Of a stretch of 24,957 nt of DNA, positions 17,455-24,957 are shown piece after piece (the first letter of the stretch is position 1; every line of letters starts with the position of its first letter). The position numbers and the translations under genes are program-made. The notes beneath the pieces are model-generated. The model ran no database searches, was not told the origin of the DNA, and saw only the letters and a program-made list of their open reading frames with translations. Origin of the DNA: Entamoeba histolytica HM-1:IMSS (taxonomy: Eukaryota > Evosea > Mastigamoebida > Endamoebidae); the NCBI RefSeq assembly GCF_000208925.1, contig NW_001915015.1, positions 13,919 through 38,875 on the forward strand, in the 5' to 3' direction.

Positions 17455-17922
17455 ATGAACAATACTCAAATAGAATTTATTTTTAATCTCCTTGATAAAG
17501 ACAAATCGGGATACCTTTCTCCTGATGAATTTTGCGAAGGGCTCATTGAGTTTTACCATATTACTGATGATAAAAAAGAGTCATATAGAGAAATATTTAA
17601 TGATATCTTTCTTTTAGCTGATGGGAAGGGGTTATTTAATTCAAAAGACAACAAAATTACATTAAGAGAATTTAAAAATATTTGTAGTTTACTTCCAACT
17701 GAAACTAAAAAAACTGATGTCATTATTGGAACTGTTGCTTTCAGATTGGTTGATAGTAATAATAGTGGAAAAGTTAATAAGAAAGAGTTAACTGCTTTCT
17801 TAAAAAAAACTGGAGTTCATCTTAAAAAAGGAGAAATTGATGCATTAATGGATTCTATAGATGAAGATGGTGATGGTAAAATTTCATTTCAAGAGTTTAT
17901 GCTTCTCTATGACTTGAATTGA
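17455..17922 (+). CDS. Four-EF-hand calcium-binding protein
   Basis: A 155-residue calmodulin-sized protein. Three EF-hand loops are canonical, with calcium-ligating positions intact: D14-K-D-K-S-G...E25, D100-S-N-N-S-G...E111 and D136-E-D-G-D-G...E147. The second hand (about residues 55-73) departs from the consensus. If E72 is position 12, position 1 is F61 and position 6 is N66; a D-G-K-G at 56-59 suggests a loop lengthened by about five residues, so this site may not bind calcium. In length it fits the many small EF-hand proteins of Entamoeba, but it does not look like EhCaBP1 or the longer grainins. It is probably cytosolic, with no signal peptide or membrane segment. Partners are unknown. 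Confidence 0.9.
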   Translation: MNNTQIEFIFNLLDKDKSGYLSPDEFCEGLIEFYHITDDKKESYREIFNDIFLLADGKGLFNSKDNKITLREFKNICSLLPTETKKTDVIIGTVAFRLVDSNNSGKVNKKELTAFLKKTGVHLKKGEIDALMDSIDEDGDGKISFQEFMLLYDLN

Positions 17923-19411
17923 CTTTAATTTTTTAAATTATATTCTTTCACCATTAAATTCTATATAATATAATATTTTTTATTATAATTATTTAATAAT
18001 TTAATAATTAAGTCTTAATATCTTTCATTTCAAAGATATTTTAGAAATGATCTTTATTGAAACTATATTGAGATCAAAAGAATTATCAAATTTGTTACTT
18101 ATTTTAATAAACTGAAGTGTATTTTTATTTAAATAAAGTTAATTTTTCTAGATTTTTGTTTTGGAATTATTCTATAAATAATTTCAACTTTTTTAAATAA
18201 TATTTAGAATTTTTCATGAAGTGAATATATCATTTATATTTAGTGAGTTTATTAATAAAATGGAATTAAAACAATAATTCTGTCAATTCTTTTTCTGAGA
18301 AATAGAAGAAGAAAAATATATGATAATGAATTACAGTAAGTCTTAGAATAATAAGCTTGATTATTATACTATGTTCTGTTTCTTATATCAAAAAGTTAAT
18401 TTCATTGATTTAAAAATTGCTCATTTGTTAATTACCTCTTTCTATAAAAGAGTCATACAAATTACCCAATTTGGTAATAAGAGATGTTAAGTAGAATAAA
18501 CTTAACTGTTATTTTTTATAAAAATTAAATAAATCGGAACTACATTAGATTCTACTTATTCAAAATGAATATTTAATAAAAAAATAATATTTAAAGATGT
18601 TTTAAAATAACCAAAAACATTAAACTATATCATAGAATAAATAAATAATTAACAACAAGTATGTTATTGAATTCTTTATACATTTTTCAATTAGTATATA
18701 TGAACCGATAGTTGAAAAAAAGAATTACCTTAAAAATAACTAATAAGTTAAATAAATATATATGAAAACTTCTTTAATGATATGAAAATAAACTCTTAAA
18801 AGTTAGATACAATAATTTATAATAGTAAATATATAAAATACAAATATAAAGAATAAGAAGACATTCATTCAAAATATATTTAAAATTTATTGTCTTAAAG
18901 TTATTTTAAAAATGAGAATAACTTTATATCTTTTCTCAATGCCAATATTCCAAAATAAAAGAAAATATTAAAAATATTTCATAGCTAAACTAGTACTTTT
19001 TAAGTCCATTAAAATTTACAGACTTTGTTATTGTATTAAAAGAATTTTATTAATTCTCTGAAAAGATAGTCTTCTATTAATATTTCTTCTTCAAAGAATT
19101 GTAAAACAACGCTGTTTCTTGATAAAATAATTAAAGAATTTCTACAACCCATAATTAAGAAATTAATTTTTAAAGCCATTAAAAGCTTCGATTATTAACC
19201 TCTTTTTGTAAGTTGTTTCATGGTGTTTTTCTTTTATTTTATAAGTTGTTCTGAAAAAAATCTTGCTTCAAAAGAATTATTATGTTTTATAAAGCATTCA
19301 AATAACTGAAAAATTAGAAAAAAGTAAAATTGAAGTGAAAAGGCAGGAAGAACTTTTGATTGAAAAAGGCAGAAACAAAACTCTAAAATCAAATACATTT
19401 ATCAATCAATA
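17923..19411. other. Gene-free AT-rich intergenic region (1.5 kb)
   Basis: No protein-like frame on either strand. Noticeable elements are an AAGCTT-centred inverted repeat near 18347-18365 and two adjacent small hairpins at 18435-18475. The region just before 19412 should hold the START gene promoter; it contains AAGAACTTTTG about 65 bases upstream of the ATG, a weak GAAC-like match. The gap is long for this genome and could hide a noncoding RNA, but I see no recognisable family. Confidence 0.55.
18435..18475 (+). other. Pair of adjacent small hairpins
   Basis: CTCTTT...AAAGAG closes a short A/T loop, and a few bases later ATTACC-CAATTT-GGTAAT forms a 6-bp stem. ATTACC also occurs just before the first stem, so alternative pairings exist. 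This might be part of a structured RNA or may be chance. Confidence 0.25.
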
Positions 19412-20134
19412 ATGGCTACATCTAAAATTAGTCCTGAACAATTCGAAGCAATGAAGAAGAAAATTGATGAAGAAGAACAAGAGTTCTTTAAAGAACTTGC
19501 TGAAAAAGGTGATTGGAACCCTTGTAAATCAAAAGATAATGCCAAATTATGGTACAAAGATGATCGTGCAACTGGAATTAAGAAAATGAAAATTAATGCT
19601 TTAATTCCTGCTAGAATGCAATGTGTTATTGATGCATTATTAGTTCCAGAAAACAGAGTTTCTTGGGAAGTATTAGTTGATGGAATGAAACAAATTGAAG
19701 ACTTTGGAGATGGTTACACAATGCACCACATTACAACTAAAACTGTTGGTTTAGTTGTTGGAAGAAGAGACTTTGTTCACTTCAGAAGAATCAGAGGTCC
19801 AGAAGGAATTGATAAAAAGAAAGAAAATCAAGTTGATGCACGTGTTGTTATTGATATTTCCGCAGAACATCCAGACTATCCTGCTAATAGTAAAGAATTC
19901 ACTCGTGCTACAACATTATTTTGTGCAACTATTTTCAGAGAATTTAAGAATCCAGATGGAAAATATTATACTAGTTATGATACTATCACACAATCTAATA
20001 TTAATGGATATGTTCCATCTTGGTTAGTTAATACTGCAACTTCATCTTCTACCCTTGATTGGTATAACTCACTTGAGAAATGTGCTATGAAATTGTCGAA
20101 GGAACAAGAAAAAAAAGAAGGAGATAAAAAATAA
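19412..20134 (+). CDS. START-domain lipid-binding protein
   Basis: A 240-residue protein consisting of a short charged N-terminal helix (about residues 5-33) and one START domain. Signatures by eye are W-x-x-x-x-S/K-x-D-N then L-W-Y-K, a V-P-E-N-R-V-S-W-E-V-L segment, V-G-L-V-V-G-R-R-D-F-V (about 112-122), H-P-D-Y-P and Y-V-P-S-W-L-V-N (about 197-204), followed by an amphipathic C-terminal helix and a lysine-rich end. START domains bind a single lipid, such as sterol or phospholipid, in a deep pocket and move it between membranes or signal its presence. With no signal peptide or membrane anchor, this is likely a soluble cytosolic carrier of the PCTP/StarD type; the lipid cannot be told from sequence. 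Codon use looks optimised, hinting at good expression. Confidence 0.88.
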   Translation: MATSKISPEQFEAMKKKIDEEEQEFFKELAEKGDWNPCKSKDNAKLWYKDDRATGIKKMKINALIPARMQCVIDALLVPENRVSWEVLVDGMKQIEDFGDGYTMHHITTKTVGLVVGRRDFVHFRRIRGPEGIDKKKENQVDARVVIDISAEHPDYPANSKEFTRATTLFCATIFREFKNPDGKYYTSYDTITQSNINGYVPSWLVNTATSSSTLDWYNSLEKCAMKLSKEQEKKEGDKK

Positions 20135-20253
20135 ATTTTAATCTATTTTTTCAAGTCTCTTTAGTCTTTTTTTTTAATATTTAAAAAAATAAAAGAAAAG
20201 AGAAAAAACTTATAAGAAATCATTATAAAGATTTAATCATTGATATTGTGTTA

Positions 20254-21372
20254 ATGAAACCTGAACAACACAAACAAATCACTATAGAAGCAATAAATAA
20301 TTATGGTGTTGTAAACTTAAACTTGGTTGACCCTTCATACCCGAAAACATCAGGAAATTTTGAGACACACTCATCTCTAAGTAAACTAGGAGAAACAGAA
20401 ACCAACAAAGGCGTTGAGACTCAAGACTCACTTCCAATTCTTAGATATGTTAACATCCCATTATCAGATAAAACACTTGAATTGTCAACCATTCCAATTA
20501 GAAGTCAATCAAGAAAACCTGATAATCATCAAGAAGATGAAAAGGCACCAAAAAAAACTCATTCAAATCAAAAGAAAAATGAGTTACAACATGATTTTCG
20601 ATCAAAAATAATTTCAAAAAGTATAAACCTTCAGAACCCTGAAAAGAGGTTTAATTCCAAAAAAACAATTTCAAAAGAACAATTAAGTGATATTAGTGAT
20701 TTATCTACAATTCCTAAACAATCTGAAAGTTTATTCACAGAACCATTTTTAATTCATCCACATTCAGAAATTAAATTAAATCATGAATGCTCAAAAAAGA
20801 ATGAAATAACTCTTAGTTGTTGTGATATTGGTACTACAGTTACTCATTTTACTGATATGTCACCAGTAATACAACCAACAGCTATTAAAGAAATGACATT
20901 AATTTCAGAATATATGGATGATTTATCTAAACTAATGGGAAAACATTATTTTCAAGTTATATTTGATGGTATTTCTTATTATGAAGGGATATCTTCAATT
21001 CAACATGCATTCCAAAACAAAGATATTTCAATTATTTTTGAAACAGATGAAGGTGTTTTTGGGGTAAATCATCATATAGAAACAGGAGAAAAATGGAATA
21101 GAGATTTTGATTTATCTATTTTCTGTTTAAGAAGTAAAAAATTACAAACACCTTCACTTTTTCGGTGCTATAGATACTCTTCAAGTAGACTAATTAGTCA
21201 TAGTTATGAAGTGTTAGGATTTTGTACATATAATATTGACACATCAATTATGACAATTAACAATAAATTCCATGTTCATTTTATTGATTTTACAGGAAAA
21301 GGACCATATGTATTTGCATCAGACTTAAATAAAATCAAAGTTAACAGTTTTTCTGTAATTCAGTGGATTTGA
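20254..21372 (+). CDS. TLDc-like domain protein with a disordered N-terminal half
   Basis: A 372-residue protein starting at the ATG 20254; an in-frame GTG two codons earlier is not a plausible start. Residues 1 to about 215 are polar, rich in K, S, N, P and E, and probably disordered. Residues about 225-372 resemble a TLDc domain: L-S-K-L-M-G-K-x-x-F-Q-V-I-F-D, then D-I-S-I-I-F-E-T-x-E-G-V-F-G-V-N, D-F-D-L-S-I-F-C-L-R-S, and a C-terminal F-T-G-K-G-P-Y-V-F-A-S-D. TLDc domains occur in OXR1/TBC1D24-type proteins linked to oxidative-stress resistance and V-ATPase regulation. Entamoeba genomes carry many diverged copies, whose role is unclear. The intergenic distance from the START gene is 119 bp. 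The assignment is moderate; the domain is divergent. Confidence 0.65.
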   Translation: MKPEQHKQITIEAINNYGVVNLNLVDPSYPKTSGNFETHSSLSKLGETETNKGVETQDSLPILRYVNIPLSDKTLELSTIPIRSQSRKPDNHQEDEKAPKKTHSNQKKNELQHDFRSKIISKSINLQNPEKRFNSKKTISKEQLSDISDLSTIPKQSESLFTEPFLIHPHSEIKLNHECSKKNEITLSCCDIGTTVTHFTDMSPVIQPTAIKEMTLISEYMDDLSKLMGKHYFQVIFDGISYYEGISSIQHAFQNKDISIIFETDEGVFGVNHHIETGEKWNRDFDLSIFCLRSKKLQTPSLFRCYRYSSSRLISHSYEVLGFCTYNIDTSIMTINNKFHVHFIDFTGKGPYVFASDLNKIKVNSFSVIQWI

Positions 21373-21833
21373 AATAAACTCTCAAATTAAAAATCAATTA
21401 TCTTCAATAAAATCAAAAATATACGTCATTAGAAAGTTACCCAGAAACCTCAAAGAACTATAAATATATTAACCAAAAACCAAACTAAAATATACACTGA
21501 GTTATATACTCGAAAATTATGAGCGATGAGGGGAATTTTTTTGTATTCGATCACTAAAAATAGAAATATTAAAAATAATTCACATTATTTTAAATATTTA
21601 TTGAGTCTTTTCGAAGGTTGTTGAAAAGAAGAGAATTGAAAAATATAGGGTTACTGCTATAATTTTAATTTCAGTAACTAAAACAGCTAAATAAAAACAA
21701 ACGAAAAAAACCTTGCAATAATCAAACTCTAAACCAAAAATCAAAAAAAATTCCACTTGAAAAGTAGATTAAAAACCCTTTAAGATTTAAACAAAACTGC
21801 AAACTTAATTTATTAATTACTTTATTTCTTGTA
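21373..21833. other. Intergenic region (about 460 bp)
   Basis: A-rich, with no gene and no recognisable RNA. It carries the 3' end of the TLDc-like gene and the promoter of the following gene. Confidence 0.55.
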
Positions 21834-22388
21834 ATGGAAATCTTTGCTAATCAAAAAATTCAGTGGAAAGAAAATAAGTTTGTTAGAAGAACTGTTGTTG
21901 TTCGTGCTACTTTAGCTCAAATGACTTGTGCTAATGGAATTGTTGCTAACATTCCATCACAAGGTTCTTTTCTTGTTTTAAGATGGGGTGAGTGTAAAAG
22001 GCATAAAAAAAATTGTACAACTAGAAGAGTCAATGTCTTTCAAGTATTAGCCTTTGGACAACCTCAATGGGTCTGTCAGTCTCTGATCGAAAACGCTCAA
22101 CGCCTTGATCGTGTGATTTATGCAAGTGCAACAATTGGACTTTATAATATTAGATATTCTCTTGATTTCATTCCTCCAACTCGTAAAGTTAATCTTCAGT
22201 GTATTGTCCCTGCAAAATCAACACCTGAAATCTCTAAAGTTTGTAATTCTCCATCTTTACCTTCGTTAACTACCCTCACCAATGTCATTCCACAACTTTC
22301 TTTCTCTGTTCTTCCTCCAGTCAAAAAAGATAAAGAAGAGATAGAAAGAAGAGTAGTATTACCGAGAATTGATGATTTGTATATGTGA
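21834..22388 (+). CDS. Basic 184-residue protein, family not recognised
   Basis: A 184-residue protein with a net positive charge and no signal peptide or membrane helix. Residues about 1-130 look folded: a basic, hydrophobic-alternating N terminus, a G-S-F-L-V-L-R-W-G-E-C stretch, and a small C-K-R-H-K-K-N-C cluster (C53, H56, C60) that could bind metal but is too short for a standard zinc finger. Residues about 130-184 are S/P/T-rich, then end with a charged V-K-K-D-K-E-E-I-E-R-R and a closing D-L-Y-M. Codon use in the middle (CGC, CTG, ATC, AAC, GTG around 22080-22120) is less AT-biased than in neighbouring genes, which may reflect a constrained, highly expressed or foreign origin. No operon context. 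I do not recognise the family. Confidence 0.7.
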   Translation: MEIFANQKIQWKENKFVRRTVVVRATLAQMTCANGIVANIPSQGSFLVLRWGECKRHKKNCTTRRVNVFQVLAFGQPQWVCQSLIENAQRLDRVIYASATIGLYNIRYSLDFIPPTRKVNLQCIVPAKSTPEISKVCNSPSLPSLTTLTNVIPQLSFSVLPPVKKDKEEIERRVVLPRIDDLYM

Positions 22389-22640
22389 AGATAAGTGAAG
22401 AGAACAAAAAGAAGAAAAGAGAGAATGATTAAATATAAAAAGAAGAATAAACTGAATGATAAAAATGATGAATAAGGAAAGAAGAAGGAAAAGATAAGAA
22501 ATAGAGAAAAGACAAAGAAGAGAAAAAGATAAATTTAAAGAGTTTAAGAGAGAAGTATAATAGAAGAAGACATAAAAACAGAAAGCAAAAGAGAAGAAAT
22601 AAACAGAAAGAGTTAGTTTCAAAAGAATTTAAATAAAAAG
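22389..22640. other. Purine-biased strand downstream of the last gene
   Basis: Immediately after the last stop the plus strand is about 80% purine for roughly 250 bases (runs of GAAGA/AGAAA), so the opposite strand is pyrimidine-rich and shows an open frame of F, S, L, Y and I that I take as spurious. A similar but opposite bias (pyrimidine on plus) follows the coatomer stop at 442-690. Confidence 0.6.
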
Positions 22641-22922
22641 ACAGATAAGAATCAAATTTAATATTTCAGAATAATTTGTAATTAATTAATTATTTTTGAT
22701 AATTAAATACAAAGAAATATTTTATTTCAATGATAATAAATTTCAATTATTTCAAATCTAATTAAATTTTGAGTGTTTAACAAATGATAAAATGAATCAA
22801 TACATTTGATATATTTAATTTATATTTTTTCTTCTTTTTTATTTGATTTTCATGACATATTTCTATTATTCATTCTTTATTTAAATATTACATTATAATT
22901 GTTTTATATTCATTTCTTTATT

Positions 22923-22968
22923 TTATTCTTATTCTTATTCTTTTATGTTTTATGTTTTATGTTTTATG
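22923..22968. repeat. Adjoining 6-bp (TTATTC x3) and 7-bp (TTTTATG x4) tandem repeats
   Basis: Three TTATTC units (22923-22940) are followed without a gap by four perfect TTTTATG units (22941-22968). Likely length-polymorphic microsatellites. Confidence 0.85.
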
Positions 22969-23456
22969 TTTTGTTCTAAATATCATTTACATTTATTTTA
23001 TTTATTATATGGTTATTTAATCAATAATCTAATCATTATTTCATTTTATAAATTGTTTTGACATTTATATCATGTATTTCTACTATTTTTTCTTATTTCA
23101 CTCATTTCATAAATATCAATATTAATGGAATGTAAATTAATTGAATTAAATACATTTCATTTTATTCGTCAGAAATTATAGATATTTGATAAATAAATGT
23201 AGTGAATGTACGTTCATTGATCAAAGTATAATATTTATTCATTTTATTAAACAAACATTTTGAATTTAAACAACAAAATGTTCATTTTGTATAAATTAAT
23301 GAAATTTTAATTGTGGATTAATCTTCTTCAATTTTCTAATATGATATTTTCTATCATTTCTTCTTTCTATTTCCTCATTTATCATCTTTTATTTTAATCA
23401 ATATTTCACTCTCTTTTAGATATTATGATGAAATTGTATTTTTATTTGATATTTCA

Positions 23457-23480
23457 ATTTTAGAATTTTAGAATTTTAGA
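23457..23480. repeat. ATTTTAGA tandem repeat, three copies
   Basis: Three perfect 8-bp units in a row, ending in a TTTTC stretch. Confidence 0.85.
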
Positions 23481-24290
23481 TTTTCATATAATATTTCAAC
23501 ATAAATCATGTTTTTATAAATGATATATTGTAAATAAATGAATGAAATAGAAATAACATAATGATATTCAAATACAAAATGAATAATTAATAAATAAATA
23601 CAAAATGTATGAAATTTGATAAATGGAAAATGAAATTCAAATAAGTAAAAACAAAAATGAAGTAATTAATAAAATGTTCAAATGAAATATGATACAACAA
23701 ATACTTTATCTTAAAATTTACATTAATTTATATTTATATAATAGAATGATAATATATTCAATAAATCTATTTCATAATTTCAATGATATATTCAATAATT
23801 TTCATATATAAATTCAACAAATTCACTATTTTGAATATATTCAGATAATTTCATTTATAAATATTTCCATTGATTTTGAAAGATAAATAATTTCAACCAT
23901 TCGATATGAACAGAAATATTTTATAAATCGATGAATAACAAAATCAAAATTGAAATAATAATATGACAAGAGTTTGATATACTTCTATAGTTTATCATTT
24001 CTATCTTCTTTAAATATTTTTATTTCAACAATATAATATTTAATTATTTAAATATTTTTCATCTTTCTTATACTTTAATTTATTTATAAATATTCAATGA
24101 TATATTCAACAACTGATAATATGAATATAAAGAATAAAATGATTGAGTTCAATATATTAACCATACTTGAATTTCACACAGTATAATTATTAAGTATTTC
24201 ATTTCCATCATATCATAATATATTATAAATTTTATTATACACTTATACACTTCATTTCATTTCAATAATTTTTGTTTAACACCAACATAT

Positions 24291-24320
24291 ATTTCACAAA
24301 TTATTTCACAAATTATTTCA
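24291..24320. repeat. ATTTCACAAATT tandem repeat, 2.5 copies
   Basis: Two perfect 12-bp units and a 6-base partial one, ending just before the stem-loop island at 24325. Confidence 0.85.
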
Positions 24321-24351
24321 ATAGAGGGTACGAAAATTAGCAAAGAAAAAA

Positions 24352-24402
24352 TGCATCTAAATAATTTACAAAAAAGAAAAAAGATGCAAAAAAATTTGCA
24401 TC
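24352..24402. other. Stem-loop island with alternative pairings
   Basis: GATGCAAA-AAAA-TTTGCATC at 24383-24402 is a perfect 8-bp stem with a 4-nt loop, in an otherwise featureless AT desert. TGCATCT at 24352-24358 can also pair with AGATGCA at 24382-24388, giving a competing fold. On the minus strand the stem is followed by a run of six T, like a Pol III stop. A small structured RNA or terminator is possible; no known family is recognised. Confidence 0.4.
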
Positions 24403-24782
24403 CATAGAATATTCCACTTTATTATATTTTGCTCCTAACAAATAAAAATAAAAAATATGATAAATACAGAATATGTAAATATTTATGTTTATATTTTATA
24501 ATCATTTGTATTCATTTTGTATGAAATAATAATGAAATAGATGATTTGATGAATCGTATTTAATTATTTTTATTATTCATATTCTTTTATTTATATGTTA
24601 TTTATCTATCGTATTTTTATATATTTATTTCTCTGTTTATATTATTTATATCTTTGTATTCTTCTTATTATCTATATATTATTATATTATTCTTATTTTA
24701 TGTTTTTATGTTTATATTCTTTAGATTTTCTTCTTGTTATTCTTTTATATTTAAATGTATTTTATTATTTGAATATTCATCT

Positions 24783-24826
24783 TTATCATTTTTATATTCT
24801 TATCATTTTTATATTCTTATCATTTA
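24783..24826. repeat. 17-bp tandem repeat, about 2.5 copies
   Basis: Two perfect copies of TTATCATTTTTATATTC (24783-24799 and 24800-24816) and a partial third. It lies within a T-rich open frame that it helps create. Confidence 0.85.
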
Positions 24827-24957
24827 TATCTATTTTCATTTTATATTTATTCTCTTTTGTTTTATATTAATATTAAATTTATCTTTTATACTTTGATTTT
24901 ATTATTATATCATTTATTATCATTTCTCCTTTTATTTATCATTTATTCTTATTATTC

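Larger units (their letters stand above)
22641..24957. other. Gene-free AT desert with short tandem repeats
   Basis: About 2.3 kb with very little G+C and no protein-like frame; the two long T-rich open frames near 24595-24896 are artefacts of composition. Frequent words are ATTTCA and TTCAA. It contains several tandem repeats listed separately and one stem-loop island at 24325-24410. I see no tRNA genes; Entamoeba tRNA arrays carry AT-rich repeats like these, but no unit is present. This could be flanking DNA of a repeat array, a scaffold end or a subtelomeric segment. Confidence 0.55.

Noticed and set aside
21878..21915. GTTTGTT at 21878, like the Entamoeba 5' splice site, with TAG at 21913
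   Set aside because: The implied intron is only 38 bases and the frame is open through it, so no splicing is needed.
22359..22622. 87-codon minus-strand frame after the last gene
   Set aside because: Low-complexity F/S/L/I translation explained by the purine-rich plus strand.
24595..24896. Two overlapping hydrophobic open frames near the window end
   Set aside because: They consist of Y, L, I and F from T-rich repeat DNA and include a 17-bp tandem repeat; they are not credible genes.

Overview
The window looks like nuclear DNA of an Entamoeba species, probably close to E. histolytica, E. dispar or E. nuttalli. This is inferred from several things together. The DNA is very AT-rich and densely packed with genes that read through without introns. 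Several starts lie just downstream of ATTCA-type initiator motifs, which implies very short 5' leaders. Recognisable eukaryotic genes (coatomer, CwfJ, nucleoporin, ANTH, START, TLDc, EF-hand) sit beside large type I membrane proteins of no family I know. I cannot fix the species from the sequence alone.

Layout: positions 1-441 hold the 3' end of the coatomer beta (COPB) gene, followed by a 1.6 kb gene-free AT-rich stretch. Next come a CwfJ/CWF19-like RNA-processing protein (2035-4047) and, 73 bp later, an Nsp1/Nup62-like FG nucleoporin (4121-5806). From 6776 to 9454 lie two genes, in tandem, for lysine-rich proteins. They share an N-terminal segment with a YLDI core but have unrelated tails, and this is the best candidate for an undescribed family here. 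A 996-residue cysteine-rich type I membrane protein (9873-12863) and a compact ANTH-domain protein (13311-14204) follow. The only minus-strand gene (14268-16880) converges on the ANTH gene. It encodes an 870-residue type I membrane protein whose sequence suggests a beta-solenoid ectodomain. Rightward genes then resume with an EF-hand protein (17455-17922), a START-domain lipid-binding protein (19412-20134), a TLDc-like protein (20254-21372) and an unrecognised basic 184-residue protein (21834-22388).

The last 2.5 kb has no credible gene. It opens with a strongly purine-biased strand and continues as extremely AT-rich DNA with several tandem microsatellites. One small island carries a perfect 8-bp stem-loop. 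Other long gaps (442-2034, 5807-6775, 17923-19411) show only low-complexity AT-rich sequence and small palindromes.

The genes do not form an operon or a single pathway. Coatomer and ANTH serve vesicle traffic, the EF-hand and START proteins suggest calcium and lipid handling, CwfJ and the nucleoporin serve RNA processing and nuclear transport, and the two membrane proteins are probably surface or endomembrane components. Functional statements rest on motif recognition by eye; no database search was run.
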